From the NCBI GenBank assembly GCA_013001295.1, contig JABDMW010000017.1, forward strand, positions 80,788-144,787: a DNA stretch of 64,000 nt, written 5' to 3'. Below are positions 1 through 10,332 of this stretch, piece after piece; positions within the stretch are counted from its first letter, which is position 1; every line of letters begins with the position of its first letter. The stretch is from Hyphomonadaceae bacterium (GTDB lineage Bacteria > Pseudomonadota > Alphaproteobacteria > Caulobacterales > Maricaulaceae). The position numbers were made by a program, and so were the translations under genes. The notes beneath the pieces were generated by a model that worked only from the letters and a program-made list of their open reading frames with translations, did not search any database and was not told where the DNA came from.

Positions 1-5
1 GTCGC

Positions 6-437
6 ATGATCGCGGGAAATGCGGGTATCCTTTTGTCCAAAGTCGAATACGTCAAAACCGGTGGCGCGCGTAAATTCCTGATTATTGACGCTGCCATGAA
101 TGATCTTATCCGACCGGCGCTGTATAACGCCCACCATGACATCGAACCCGTAGCACAACGTAACAGCGACGGAATAACGACACCCTGTGACGTCGTTGGA
201 CCGGTCTGCGAGACAGGTGACACATTCACGGAACAGCGCGATCTACCTGACATGCAGGCCGGCGATCTATTGGTCATCCATTCAGCCGGCGCATACGGAG
301 CCGTTCAATCCAGCCAGTATAACACTAGGCCCCTTATTCCGGAGGTGTTGGTGAGTGGCGATCAGTTTAAAGTCGTGCGCGAACGCCCGAAGGTCGAAGA
401 TATTCTGAAAACGGAAAACATTCCGGATTGGGTCTAG
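6..437 (+). CDS. lysA: Diaminopimelate decarboxylase, C-terminal part (5' end lies outside the window)
   Basis: ORF with the PLP decarboxylase C-terminal motifs CDVVGPVCETGD and DLLVIHSAGAYGAVQSSQYNTRP; truncated at the window edge. Confidence 0.9.
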   Translation: MIAGNAGILLSKVEYVKTGGARKFLIIDAAMNDLIRPALYNAHHDIEPVAQRNSDGITTPCDVVGPVCETGDTFTEQRDLPDMQAGDLLVIHSAGAYGAVQSSQYNTRPLIPEVLVSGDQFKVVRERPKVEDILKTENIPDWV

Positions 438-1273
438 GCCGCCGCCGCGTCCAATTCGTCCGCTTTTTTCTCGATCAATCGAACACTGACAATGGAAATC
501 TCATACAATAGATAAATAGCGCCGCCCAACAGGATTTGTGACATGGGATCGGGAGGTGTGGCGATTGCGGCAAAGGCGGCAATCCCGACGATCGCATAAC
601 GCCGTCCCTTCTTTAGTCCAGCGGAACTGACGACGCCAATCCGGCCAAGCAATGTCAAAACCACCGGCAGTTGGAAGGACAGCCCGAATGCCAAGAACAT
701 CGTCGTGGCCAATTTAAGGTATTCGCTGACCTTAGGAAGCAGAGAGATACTTTGACCATCATTGATGGCTTGTTCCTGGCTTAAACCAAACGCCAGGACG
801 AAAGGCAGAACAAAGTTGAAGACCAATGCGGCGCCGAGAATAAACAAGATCGGCGAAATGATCAGATACGGCAAAAACGCCCCACGCTCATTCTTGTACA
901 GGCCTGGCGCCACAAACCGGTAAATTTGATAGGCGATAACAGGAAAGGCCAGCAATATCGCCCCAAACAGGGCCAATTTCAATTTTACGAAGAAAAACTC
1001 CAAAACTTGCGTATAGATGAGATCGCCTTCGAGCAGCGCTTTTCCTTCTGCTGCCCGGTCGGCATTCACCCGGTCGAGGGCCACATTGAACGGATGAACC
1101 AGGAATTCGAATATTGGCTCGACGAAAAACAGGCAAATAACGAAACCGACGATGATCGCACCGATAGATTTAATCAATCGTTCGCGAAGTTCATTGAGAT
1201 GGTCCAGTAAGGGCGCCTTGCTGGCGTCGACTTCATCGTCGATTTCAGATTCTATTTTCTCAGCCATCGTCAC
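434..1273 (-). CDS. tatC: Sec-independent protein translocase TatC
   Basis: LLDHLNELRERLIKS N-terminus, multi-TM, follows tatB and tatA on the same strand. Confidence 0.95.
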   Translation of the reverse strand: MTMAEKIESEIDDEVDASKAPLLDHLNELRERLIKSIGAIIVGFVICLFFVEPIFEFLVHPFNVALDRVNADRAAEGKALLEGDLIYTQVLEFFFVKLKLALFGAILLAFPVIAYQIYRFVAPGLYKNERGAFLPYLIISPILFILGAALVFNFVLPFVLAFGLSQEQAINDGQSISLLPKVSEYLKLATTMFLAFGLSFQLPVVLTLLGRIGVVSSAGLKKGRRYAIVGIAAFAAIATPPDPMSQILLGGAIYLLYEISIVSVRLIEKKADELDAAAA

Positions 1274-1622
1274 CCTTTTTCACAGGTTTTGATGTTTTTG
1301 TTTGCGATGTGACTTTGGCTATATCCGTGCTGTCTCTAAGATCCCGATCCAAAGCCCGCATATCTTCTTCGAAGGCCTCATCTGACAAGTTCGACATTTT
1401 CCCGAGGGATTTGAGTTCTTCGATTTCCTTGCGCAATTCCGCCATCTCATCATCAGCGCCGATTTGATTGAAAGCGTCTTTAAATTCCTGACCCATGGCT
1501 TTGATTTTACCGAAGAAATTACCCGCTTTACGCATCATCACAGGCAAGTCCTTAGGACCAACCACAATGAGCGCCAAAATGGCGATCAAAAGCATTTCTG
1601 CAAAACCGATTTGCGGGATCAT
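1260..1622 (-). CDS. tatB: Sec-independent protein translocase TatB
   Basis: FAEMLLIAILALIVVGPKDLPVMMRKAG TatB-type N-terminal TM/APH; between tatA and tatC. Confidence 0.93.
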   Translation of the reverse strand: MIPQIGFAEMLLIAILALIVVGPKDLPVMMRKAGNFFGKIKAMGQEFKDAFNQIGADDEMAELRKEIEELKSLGKMSNLSDEAFEEDMRALDRDLRDSTDIAKVTSQTKTSKPVKKGDDG

Positions 1623-1652
1623 TTGATATTCCCTCCGCCTAAATTGACGAAG

Positions 1653-1886
1653 TTACTTCTTTTTGTCGTCTTTAGGAGGTGTGACATCGATGGCATCATC
1701 TGCCTTGTCAGAATTCGCATCAGGGTCTTCCTTCAGTCCCTTTTTAAAGCTGGTGATGCCTTTTGCGACATCGCCCATAATGGACGAAATTTTACCCCGG
1801 CCGCCAAACAGCAGGATAAACAAAATTCCGACGATTAATAATTGTATTGGTCCAACAGCACCCATTGTAATCTCCTTTGAGGGCAA
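1653..1886 (-). CDS. tatA: Sec-independent protein translocase TatA (start may be MGAVGPIQ, 7 codons in)
   Basis: [43 protein letters not shown] hinge and amphipathic helix. Confidence 0.92.
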   Translation of the reverse strand: MPSKEITMGAVGPIQLLIVGILFILLFGGRGKISSIMGDVAKGITSFKKGLKEDPDANSDKADDAIDVTPPKDDKKK

Positions 1887-1950
1887 GAACCCCTTTTGTT
1901 ATACTTAAGACTTTAAAAGACTGTGTTCAAGCGGGAGATAGATGATTTAA

Positions 1951-2697
1951 CTAACACTTTTGTGGCACTAAGCGTAGAATATCATGAATATTCTGCTCGG
2001 CAGCCTCGTCGCCGATCGGCTTTTTGACCGTTGTGGCTTTCCATTTAGCGACCCAGTTCCCGGCGTCGGTTTCCCATTCGGCATTAAAAATAATATCATC
2101 TTCCGGCAAACGGATGACCATACGCATCAGACGGTCATCTTTGGCGCCAAGGGCTTTGGATGTAGAAAATTCCTCATTGTCTGCGGCAACAAAAACGGGG
2201 ATTTCTCCGCCACCGAAATCAACATTGAGTTCACATATTCTGCCCTCGTGTCCGCCCAATTTCCGCCTGAACATCCGGTCTTTAATTCCGTTTGGCTCAG
2301 TTGGCTCCATTTCCGTTAAAACAGCAAAGGCAATCTCTGACAGTCTGTTGAGGCTTTCCTGGTCCGTCGTCGGAACAACCAGTCGGTTCATCACTTCGGA
2401 TGTCGCATCTTTAACTTTATCCGTGCCGGCTTTGGCCACGTCCGTGACGCTTTCAGCCGCGTTCCCCACAACCCGCGCTGGTGCCGACACCATTTTGTAG
2501 ATACCGTAGCCGCCACCGAGAACCGCCAGCGCAACAATAGCCATAGCTACCCATTTTATGGTGCTCATCACATTGCTGGCGTTTTCCATGGTCGTATTGG
2601 CTTTGTCGACCGTCGCGCTTGCCTTTTCGACCACGATTTTAACGGTTGGCTGTTTGGGTTTGTTATTATCGGTGCCGTTTTCGGGTTCGTCGCTCAT
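1951..2697 (-). CDS. Hypothetical protein with one predicted TM segment
   Basis: Long ORF in the scpB-tat gene line; TM segment WVAMAIVALAVLGGGYGIYKMV. Confidence 0.75.
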   Translation of the reverse strand: MSDEPENGTDNNKPKQPTVKIVVEKASATVDKANTTMENASNVMSTIKWVAMAIVALAVLGGGYGIYKMVSAPARVVGNAAESVTDVAKAGTDKVKDATSEVMNRLVVPTTDQESLNRLSEIAFAVLTEMEPTEPNGIKDRMFRRKLGGHEGRICELNVDFGGGEIPVFVAADNEEFSTSKALGAKDDRLMRMVIRLPEDDIIFNAEWETDAGNWVAKWKATTVKKPIGDEAAEQNIHDILRLVPQKC

Positions 2698-2708
2698 TAT
2701 ACTCTCAT

Positions 2709-3488
2709 CTAAGCTTCGAAATCACTTTCCTCATCATCGTGCATGAAGTCCATAACGAATTCGCTCTCGTCTTCATCGTCGATGGGATCCTCGTCTATGT
2801 CCATTGATATCATAGGCGTTGGTACTTCAAAATCTTTGGGCAAGCGTGAATCCAATAAACCTGCTGCTTTCAAATCCTCCTTGCCCGGCAAATCACTTAA
2901 CTCTTCCATATTGAAGTGAGCGAGAAAAGCTTCGGTTGTTCCCAACGTCGTGGGACGACCCGGCGTGCGGCGACGGCCGCGATGGCGAACCCAACCCAAT
3001 TCCATCAATACATCAATCGTTCCGGAAGACACCGAAACGCCGCGAATATCTTCGATTTCCGGGCGCGTTACCGGCTGGTGATATGCGATAATCGCCAAGG
3101 TTTCGAGGGCCGCCTTTGAGAGTTTTCGCGGTGTTTCTTTAATATCGATCATGTGAGGTTCGAGATCGGGAGCAGTTTGAAAACGCCAACGATCCGCAAC
3201 CCGCACCAAATTCATACCCCGACCAGCATAATCGCGTGATAACCGCGCGAGTAAGGCACCGACATCGCAATCATCCGGCATTCGCTCGCGCAAGGTTGCA
3301 ATATCAATCGGTTCAACGGCTGCGAAGAGTAAGGCCTCAAGCAACCTTAACTCATGGTCAATATCAGGTGCTGATTTCAAGCGATCATTGAGGCGGATGA
3401 CATCCTCTTCAATTCCTGCGGCCGCTTTTTCTACGCGGGAAGCTTTCTTCTGATTGTCAGCCATGATTTTCCTTCGTTTGTTCAGCAT
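2709..3488 (-). CDS. scpB: Segregation and condensation protein B
   Basis: LEALLFAAVEPIDIATLRERMP...LSKAALETLAIIAYHQPVTRPEIEDIRGVSVSSGTIDVLMELGWV, ScpB winged-helix signature; adjacent to scpA. Confidence 0.95.
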   Translation of the reverse strand: MLNKRRKIMADNQKKASRVEKAAAGIEEDVIRLNDRLKSAPDIDHELRLLEALLFAAVEPIDIATLRERMPDDCDVGALLARLSRDYAGRGMNLVRVADRWRFQTAPDLEPHMIDIKETPRKLSKAALETLAIIAYHQPVTRPEIEDIRGVSVSSGTIDVLMELGWVRHRGRRRTPGRPTTLGTTEAFLAHFNMEELSDLPGKEDLKAAGLLDSRLPKDFEVPTPMISMDIDEDPIDDEDESEFVMDFMHDDEESDFEA

Positions 3489-4284
3489 CGCGATCTGCGC
3501 TTCTTAAAAAAATTGGGTCAAAAGCCTTGCTTTGGCGAATTTCCAACTTGCCCTCTTTGGCCAGCTCCAGACCGGCAAGGAAGGAACTGGCTTTGATGGA
3601 TCGTACGGGGAGCGGCTCACCGAATTCATTGCTCGCGGGCAATAAATCTTCAAACGACATCCATTCGAGACTGATTCCGAGCGCGCGCGACAGCCGCGAC
3701 CTGGCTTCATCCAAGGCCAAAACCAATGGTTTGGGGAGTTTAACATCGCGTATTGTCGCCTGGGACCGGATGTCACCATAGGCTTTAATGATATCGAACA
3801 TTTCCGCTTGATAGAGCGGCGACGTCCGGGACCGTAAACCCTCGGGTGCGCCGCGAACGAATACAGACTGTCCGGTAACAGGAAGCTTGAAAAACGATTC
3901 TGCAGCTCTGCGCATGGCCTCTAAACGCTGCAACCGAAATGCCAGATGCGCGGCGAGCTCTTCCGCCTCCGGCAATTGATCTTCGCCTTCGACTTTTGGC
4001 AAGATCAGTCTGGATTTCAGATAGGCAAGCCAGGATGCCATCACAAGATAATCGGCTGCGAGCTCTATCCGCAAATCCTGAGCAGATTTGATAAAGGCGA
4101 TATATTGTTCTGCCAATTCCAAGATAGAGATGCGCGCAAGATCGACTTTTTGCATGCGGGCGAGTTCCAAGAGGAGATGCAACGGCCCTTCATACCCGTC
4201 GATATCGAGGATGAGCGCCCTGCCCTCATCGGCAGCGTCATCCGCCGCTTCGAACTCCAGTGCGGATTGGAGATCGTCAATCAT
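3457..4284 (-). CDS. scpA: Segregation and condensation protein A
   Basis: DGYEGPLHLLLELARMQKVDLARISILELAEQY; ScpA kleisin N-terminus. Confidence 0.95.
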   Translation of the reverse strand: MIDDLQSALEFEAADDAADEGRALILDIDGYEGPLHLLLELARMQKVDLARISILELAEQYIAFIKSAQDLRIELAADYLVMASWLAYLKSRLILPKVEGEDQLPEAEELAAHLAFRLQRLEAMRRAAESFFKLPVTGQSVFVRGAPEGLRSRTSPLYQAEMFDIIKAYGDIRSQATIRDVKLPKPLVLALDEARSRLSRALGISLEWMSFEDLLPASNEFGEPLPVRSIKASSFLAGLELAKEGKLEIRQSKAFDPIFLRSADRDAEQTKENHG

Positions 4285-5318
4285 ACGAATGTTTCAGCGA
4301 ATCTATCTGACGTTTTCATAATGTCTTGATACTCTGCATAGCCAGCGTGCGCATCAAAACTTTCCACATAATCGCAAACATTTTCAGAAATTCGCGCTCT
4401 TTCCAGGCTTTTTCCGCGTAATTTGCCCAATCCTTTGGCAACTTTCACCATGGCAGGAAGTTTTCCACTGCATTGTAAAACGACGTCGCAGCCCGCTTTG
4501 AGGCTCGCCTGTGTCAAATATGTCAGATCGCCTTTTAAGGCTTTCATATCAAGATCATCGGTCATTACGAGACCTTGATATCCGATATTCTCCCGAACAA
4601 CAGATGCCATCGCTGTTTTAGACATCGTAACAGGATTATCCGGATCCACTCGCTTTAAGACTACGTGCGCCGTCATCGCAGCCGGCGCATCATTGAAAGC
4701 CTTGAAAGGGCCAAAATCGGTTGCATTGAGCTTGTCCAACGGCTCGTAAATCACCGGCAATTCTTTGTGACTGTCAACAGTGGCACGCCCGTGCCCGGGG
4801 ATATGCTTGATGACCGGAAGCACACCGCCGGCCATAAGCCCGGACATACAGGCATTGGCCAGTGTGATTGTTGTAATTTCCGATCCTTGCGAAAACGCCC
4901 GGTCCGAGATGATCGGATCCGCCCCGTCAACAGGGAGATCAAGTACCGGAGCACAATTGGCCGAAATGCCAACGCTGCGAAGTTCGTCGGCGATAAGCCG
5001 GTAGTTGAGCCACGTCGCGCGCAACGCCGCGCCCTCACTTTCTCGGTACAAATCGCCAAAAATCCGGGCGCTTGGCATTTTGCGCCAATGGGGCGGTTTT
5101 AAGCGTTGTACCCGTCCGCCTTCCTGATCGACAAAAATGAGGGCGTTGCGACCGACGCTGGATCTGAGATCAGCACAAAGTTTGCGGACTTGATCCGGTG
5201 TTTCAATATTACGTGAAAAAAGAATAAAGGCCCAAGGATTGCAATCCCGGAAAAACGCAGATTCGCCTGGCGATAATGAAGGACCCTGGCAGCCAAAAAT
5301 TGCTGCTGCTTCGCTCAT
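4281..5318 (-). CDS. nagZ: Beta-N-acetylhexosaminidase (glycoside hydrolase family 3)
   Basis: FVDQEGGRVQRLKPPHW and VIKHIPGHGRATVDSHKELP motifs; overlaps scpA start by 4 bp. Confidence 0.93.
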   Translation of the reverse strand: MSEAAAIFGCQGPSLSPGESAFFRDCNPWAFILFSRNIETPDQVRKLCADLRSSVGRNALIFVDQEGGRVQRLKPPHWRKMPSARIFGDLYRESEGAALRATWLNYRLIADELRSVGISANCAPVLDLPVDGADPIISDRAFSQGSEITTITLANACMSGLMAGGVLPVIKHIPGHGRATVDSHKELPVIYEPLDKLNATDFGPFKAFNDAPAAMTAHVVLKRVDPDNPVTMSKTAMASVVRENIGYQGLVMTDDLDMKALKGDLTYLTQASLKAGCDVVLQCSGKLPAMVKVAKGLGKLRGKSLERARISENVCDYVESFDAHAGYAEYQDIMKTSDRFAETFV

Positions 5319-6103
5319 TTCGAGCTAATAATGCAATCCTGCCCGCGCGACTTTAACTGGTTACACATGTTCTGGGCTGCATCTTTATCCAAAAGGCCGC
5401 CTACGCGCAGCCGATAATATATGCCCCGTTCATTCAAATCCACGCGCTTTACATCAGCATAGTATGACGATGTGATAATATCGCCCATATTGGATGAAAG
5501 TTTGCCCCACAATCTGTTTGCTTCATCTTGCGAACGCAGCGACGCGACTTGAACGAAATAATTTCCTGATGTTGCCGGTGACGGTGGCGGCGATGTTGGA
5601 ATTTTCGCCGTCGATACGGGAACCCGAACTCGCGGCCCTTTGTCGACTTTGGGCTGTTCAACGGGCTCTGTAACAGGTGTCGTCGTCGACCCACCGGGTT
5701 CTTTGATCACCACATTCGCGGCCGGCTGTTTGACCTCGGCGGTTTTAGGAACCGACATTGGTGTTTCCGCCGGCGGAAGAACAGACACCTCGACCTCTGA
5801 GGTCGTTCCGTTTAAAACATCATATATTTCTTTGTCCTGGTTCGGCGTTTCTTCTCCGCCTCGTTCCAAAGGAACCTCTTTATACGGTTCTGCGTCCGCC
5901 AAAATGCGTGGTGTTTGATCCCGATCTCTCGTCCCGCTTGAAAATAATTTCATAATGATAAATGCCAAAAGCAGAAGAAATAAGAATCCCCCGACGAGCA
6001 TGACCATGCCCTTTCGGCTATTCTGCTCCCTGACATCAAATGGCTGTAACTTTTCCAGATCCGAGTCCGGCAGATAAGCGTCTTGTGGTTCGTTTTCCAT
6101 CAA
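5315..6103 (-). CDS. SPOR-domain cell-envelope protein
   Basis: N-terminal TM, Pro-rich linker, C-terminal GNYFVQVASLRSQDEANRLWGKL...YRLRVGGLLDKDAAQNMCNQLKSRGQDCIIS. Confidence 0.9.
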   Translation of the reverse strand: MMENEPQDAYLPDSDLEKLQPFDVREQNSRKGMVMLVGGFLFLLLLAFIIMKLFSSGTRDRDQTPRILADAEPYKEVPLERGGEETPNQDKEIYDVLNGTTSEVEVSVLPPAETPMSVPKTAEVKQPAANVVIKEPGGSTTTPVTEPVEQPKVDKGPRVRVPVSTAKIPTSPPPSPATSGNYFVQVASLRSQDEANRLWGKLSSNMGDIITSSYYADVKRVDLNERGIYYRLRVGGLLDKDAAQNMCNQLKSRGQDCIISSK

Positions 6104-6356
6104 TAATCCTTTGCGCCCGCAAGTTTGTTCGTCTTTTCACCACAAAAAGTCGAATCAATAGCTTTCCGCACAATATATTACCGTCAGCTACTTAAGTACA
6201 AAAACTACGCTATTATGTCTATTTTATGGTTAAAAAGAGATTACGAAAAGGTGGCAAACTTCGGCGTACTATTATGACCAAATCGATTTAAGTCCCCAAT
6301 TTGAATTTCCGCTTATCATTTGAACTTGCCAATCGCGAAAATGGTGGATTGGTGTT

Positions 6357-7436
6357 GTGCAAATTGGAATTAGTCGGCATCATAGTTTTATGAGGGACTC
6401 GGCGAAACCATTGAAATCAGCAACAGCGTTAGATCCAAAATATTATATAAATTCAGACACTTATCATCATGAAGTAAACAAGATGATCCCAAAAGGCTGG
6501 CAAATTGTTGCGCCAGCGCAATCCGTTGGCGGCTCCGGAGACGTTATTGCACGTACGCTCGGTGACATTCCAATCATTATTGTCCGATCGCCCAGCGGCG
6601 CCCTGAACGGATTTTACAATATCTGCCCGCACCGCGCCGGTCCGCTTGCCATGTGTGACAAACGCGGCGCAAAAAGGTTGAGATGTGCATATCACGGCTG
6701 GGCATATGATTTTGATGGTCAGCTCAAATCGGCTCCGGAAATGAATGAAGCGGAAGATTTTGATGCGAGTGCCATTCAACTCACACCAATAAACGTCAAA
6801 GAATGGCACGGGATGATCTTTGCGAAAGCCGGGGACGGGCTGGAATTCGACACGGTTATTGCGGAAATAGATCAAATTGTGGGCGCTCAAATCGATGACA
6901 TGGTGTATCACTCGTCAATTGCCTACGACGTCAATGCCAATTGGAAGGTCTATATCGACAATTATCTGGAAGGGTATCACCTTCCCTTTGTACACCCCAG
7001 CCTTACGCAAGCCGTCGATTACAGTGTGTATATAACTGAACTTGGAAAATACTGGTCATTGCAACGCGCTCCGGTAGATGACGAAACGGGTGCATATGAG
7101 AGCGGTGAGGCGTTGTATTTCTTTATATACCCTAATACAATGCTCAATATTATGCCGGGTCGGTTACAAACAAACCGTGTCGTTCCAACCGGAATAAACA
7201 GATGCACAGTCGAATTCGACTTCTATTATTCTCCTGGGGTTGAGCGCCGGGCCCCCGCAGATATCGAATTTTCGGAACAGGTTCAGGAAGAAGACCGGCT
7301 TATCTGCGAGCACGTCCAAAAAGGCCTTGCTTCCGGAGTATATTCCCCCGGGCGCTTATCGCCCGCGCGTGAATCTGGTGTGTGGCACTGGCAAAACCTT
7401 CTCCGCGCCGACTATCTAAACGCTGATCTGCTGTGA
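6357..7436 (+). CDS. Rieske non-heme iron oxygenase alpha subunit (GbcA/choline monooxygenase-like); the real start may be MRDSAKPL at 6390
   Basis: Rieske CPHRAGPLAMCDKRG...CAYHGW and mononuclear-iron DNYLEGYHLPFVHP motifs. Confidence 0.88.
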   Translation: MQIGISRHHSFMRDSAKPLKSATALDPKYYINSDTYHHEVNKMIPKGWQIVAPAQSVGGSGDVIARTLGDIPIIIVRSPSGALNGFYNICPHRAGPLAMCDKRGAKRLRCAYHGWAYDFDGQLKSAPEMNEAEDFDASAIQLTPINVKEWHGMIFAKAGDGLEFDTVIAEIDQIVGAQIDDMVYHSSIAYDVNANWKVYIDNYLEGYHLPFVHPSLTQAVDYSVYITELGKYWSLQRAPVDDETGAYESGEALYFFIYPNTMLNIMPGRLQTNRVVPTGINRCTVEFDFYYSPGVERRAPADIEFSEQVQEEDRLICEHVQKGLASGVYSPGRLSPARESGVWHWQNLLRADYLNADLL

Positions 7437-8743
7437 CGCGACCCCAAACACGCGAAAAACCATTAGGATTTTGGACATGTTGGTCGCTAACGGTGGGCAT
7501 AATGATTGGCTCGGGCATTTTCTTATTGCCCGCTGCTCTTGCCCCGTACGGCCTTTTAAGCTTTGCCGGTTGGATCCTTACAGCTGGCGGATCTATTTTT
7601 CTCGCTCTGGTTATTGCGCGCTTATCACACCGAACGTCGCGGTCCGGTGGCGTCTATATTTACGCTCAAGACGCATTTGGTGACCTGACAGGGTTTATGA
7701 TCGCTTGGGGATATTGGGCCGCATATTGGATATCGATACCCGCCATCGCGATTGCATTTGTCGGCTATTTGGGCGTCTTCATTCCAGGCCTTGATGACCA
7801 ACCTCAACATCAAGCAATGTACGCGCTCGCCCTCATTTGGGTACTGACATTCATCAATATGAGAAGTTTGAAGGGAGCCGGTTACACACAGCTTCTGATG
7901 ACGGCGCTAAAACTCATCCCTCTTGCCATTATTATCGTTTTGGGGGCGACGAATGGGGACGGCGCAAATCTCCCAGAAACGAACCCGAAGGACGTCTCAA
8001 TGCTGGGTGGCTTGGCAACAACGGCACTCCTCACAATGTGGGCATTCTCGGGCCTGGAAGCCGGTACTGTTCCGGCCGGCGATGTCGACGAGCCCCAGAA
8101 AACTATTCCCAAAGCCATACTTTTGGGCACGCTTACCGTCGCATTTGTGTATATAGCCTCGACCTATGCTGTGATGCGCCTGGTCCCAGCGGAAGTTCTC
8201 GTCAATTCGAAATCGCCATTTTCAGATGCTGCCATATCATTGGGACAATGGGGGCCGCATTTCATCGCCGCAGGGGCCCTTATATCAACTGCAGGTGCCC
8301 TGAACGGTGTCATATTCATCACCGGGCAAATGCCGATGGCCTTAGCGATTGACCGCATGGCGCCAAAAGTTTTGGCCACACGGAATGCATCCAACGCTCC
8401 TTATATTTCTTTGATTTTGGGATCGATTTTGGGTTCTCTGCTGCTATTGATGAATTATAATAAGGGATTGATCGGGATGTTCGTATTCCTGGCCATGATG
8501 AGTACTTTAGCTGTCCTGGTGCCATTGCTTTTTAGCGCTTTGGCAGACATGCGGTATTCTTGGAAAACGTCAAAACCGTGGATAGCTATTGCCATGATCG
8601 CTGCTCTTTACAGCGTATTCGCTATCCTGGGATCCGGTATTGAGGTCATCGGCTGGGGTCTGGTCCTCTTCGCCGTCGGTGTTCCAGTTTATTACTGGAT
8701 CCGCAAAACGAATTTACAGGCAAAAACTACAGATACCCTGTAA
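7433..8743 (+). CDS. APC-superfamily amino acid/amine permease
   Basis: VGIMIGSGIFLLPAALAPYG APC signature; about 12 TM; GTG start overlaps the stop of the Rieske gene (GTGA). Confidence 0.9.
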   Translation: MTRPQTREKPLGFWTCWSLTVGIMIGSGIFLLPAALAPYGLLSFAGWILTAGGSIFLALVIARLSHRTSRSGGVYIYAQDAFGDLTGFMIAWGYWAAYWISIPAIAIAFVGYLGVFIPGLDDQPQHQAMYALALIWVLTFINMRSLKGAGYTQLLMTALKLIPLAIIIVLGATNGDGANLPETNPKDVSMLGGLATTALLTMWAFSGLEAGTVPAGDVDEPQKTIPKAILLGTLTVAFVYIASTYAVMRLVPAEVLVNSKSPFSDAAISLGQWGPHFIAAGALISTAGALNGVIFITGQMPMALAIDRMAPKVLATRNASNAPYISLILGSILGSLLLLMNYNKGLIGMFVFLAMMSTLAVLVPLLFSALADMRYSWKTSKPWIAIAMIAALYSVFAILGSGIEVIGWGLVLFAVGVPVYYWIRKTNLQAKTTDTL

Positions 8744-9923
8744 CAGACGATAATTTGCGATGTTCTTCGATGGCCGCCCGGTCTGTCATTCCGGCGATAT
8801 AGTCACAGATGACGCGTGCAGTTTTTGCCGTCTTGGGTCCGTCGCATTGCTGGAATTCTTCGCTCGGCAAAAGGTTTGGCTCCGCGATGAACAATTCAAA
8901 TAGTTCCTTCACAACCCGCCGGGCCTGCCCCATCATCCTGTTGACCTTGTAATGACGGTACATGTTTTGGAATAAGAACGCGCGCAAGGGCGTTTCTTCC
9001 GTTCGAAATGCACTTGAAAAAGCGATAATCGGCTCGTCCAGATGGCGAATATCGTCGGCGCTTTGTGGGTTGTGGCGTTCCAGTCGAGACCGGCTTTCTT
9101 TCAGGACATCGGCCACCATATACCCGATCATGTCGCGCACGGCTTCATGAATGGTACGATCGCGGTCGAGATCGGGGTAGCGCTTTCGCACATCTGCAAA
9201 AATCCGACCCACTAATGGGACTTCCGTCAGTTCATCAATGGCAAATAAACGAGCACGCAATCCGTCGTCAATATCATGATTGTTGTACGCAATATCATCC
9301 GCGAGTGCGGCAACTTGGGCTTCGGGACCGGCATAAGTCTCTAGCTCCAAAGCTTTCCAATTCGTCAAGTTTTTCAAGGCCCACGGCAATTTATCGACAG
9401 GATTGTCCGGTGTCACCAATGGTCCGTTGTGTTTCGCAATCCCTTCCAGCGTTTCCCAGGTCAGGTTGAGTCCGTCAAACTTGGCATAACGTCCTTCCAG
9501 TTTTTCGACAATACGCAAGGTCTGGGCGTTGTGATCAAACCCACCATAGGGCTCCATAACCTCTTGAAGCGCCTCCTCCCCACTGTGCCCAAAAGGAGGA
9601 TGTCCAAGATCGTGAGCAAGGGCCAAACATTCGGCTAAATCTTCGTCTAATCCCAACACCCGGGCAATCGAGCGGGCGATTTGCGCCACTTCCAGCGAAT
9701 GGGTAAGGCGCGTCCTGTAATAATCGCCTTCATGGGCCACAAAAACCTGGGTTTTACCTTTGAGCCGCCGGAAGGCTCCGGAATGGATGATGCGGTCCTT
9801 ATCGTGTTGAAATGCGGTGCGTTCCGAAAGGCTTTTTTGAGTAATATTTCGCCCGCGAGACTGGTCAGGATCGCTGGCGTAAATCGCACGATCGCGTTTG
9901 CAAGAAAATACCGTCACAGCCAT
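8727..9923 (-). CDS. dgt: Deoxyguanosinetriphosphate triphosphohydrolase-like HD protein
   Basis: HDKDRIIHSGAFRRLKGKTQVF, RLTHSLEVAQIARSIAR, LAHDLGHPPFGHSGE HD motif. Confidence 0.95.
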   Translation of the reverse strand: MAVTVFSCKRDRAIYASDPDQSRGRNITQKSLSERTAFQHDKDRIIHSGAFRRLKGKTQVFVAHEGDYYRTRLTHSLEVAQIARSIARVLGLDEDLAECLALAHDLGHPPFGHSGEEALQEVMEPYGGFDHNAQTLRIVEKLEGRYAKFDGLNLTWETLEGIAKHNGPLVTPDNPVDKLPWALKNLTNWKALELETYAGPEAQVAALADDIAYNNHDIDDGLRARLFAIDELTEVPLVGRIFADVRKRYPDLDRDRTIHEAVRDMIGYMVADVLKESRSRLERHNPQSADDIRHLDEPIIAFSSAFRTEETPLRAFLFQNMYRHYKVNRMMGQARRVVKELFELFIAEPNLLPSEEFQQCDGPKTAKTARVICDYIAGMTDRAAIEEHRKLSSVTGYL

Positions 9924-9989
9924 TCACCTTTTGATTCTTTTAAATTAATCCCTATATAGGATGAGACAGAATAGTGAAGCGACTCAATT

Positions 9990-10322
9990 ATGACGACACC
10001 GAACATTACAATGAGTGAAAGCGCGGCGACCAAGATCAATGCGATCATGGCCAAGCAGGGCAATCAGCAATTCTTGCGCGTTGCCGTAGACGGTGGCGGC
10101 TGCTCGGGATTCCAGTACAGCTTTGATTTCGCAGACGCACCCAATGAAGACGATATGATCATTGAACGCAATGGCGCTCGGATTTTGATCGATGAAATTT
10201 CGCAAGAATTTTTAAAAGATTCCGAAATTGATTATGTTAATGAATTGATCGGTGCTGCGTTTAAGATTCATAATCCGAATGCCAAATCATCGTGCGGATG
10301 TGGAACCAGCTTTTCGCTGTAA
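9990..10322 (+). CDS. erpA: A-type iron-sulfur cluster carrier (ErpA/IscA family)
   Basis: LRVAVDGGGCSGFQYSFDFAD...NPNAKSSCGCGTSFSL: three conserved cysteines. Confidence 0.93.
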   Translation: MTTPNITMSESAATKINAIMAKQGNQQFLRVAVDGGGCSGFQYSFDFADAPNEDDMIIERNGARILIDEISQEFLKDSEIDYVNELIGAAFKIHNPNAKSSCGCGTSFSL

Positions 10323-10332
10323 CCCCCTGTAA

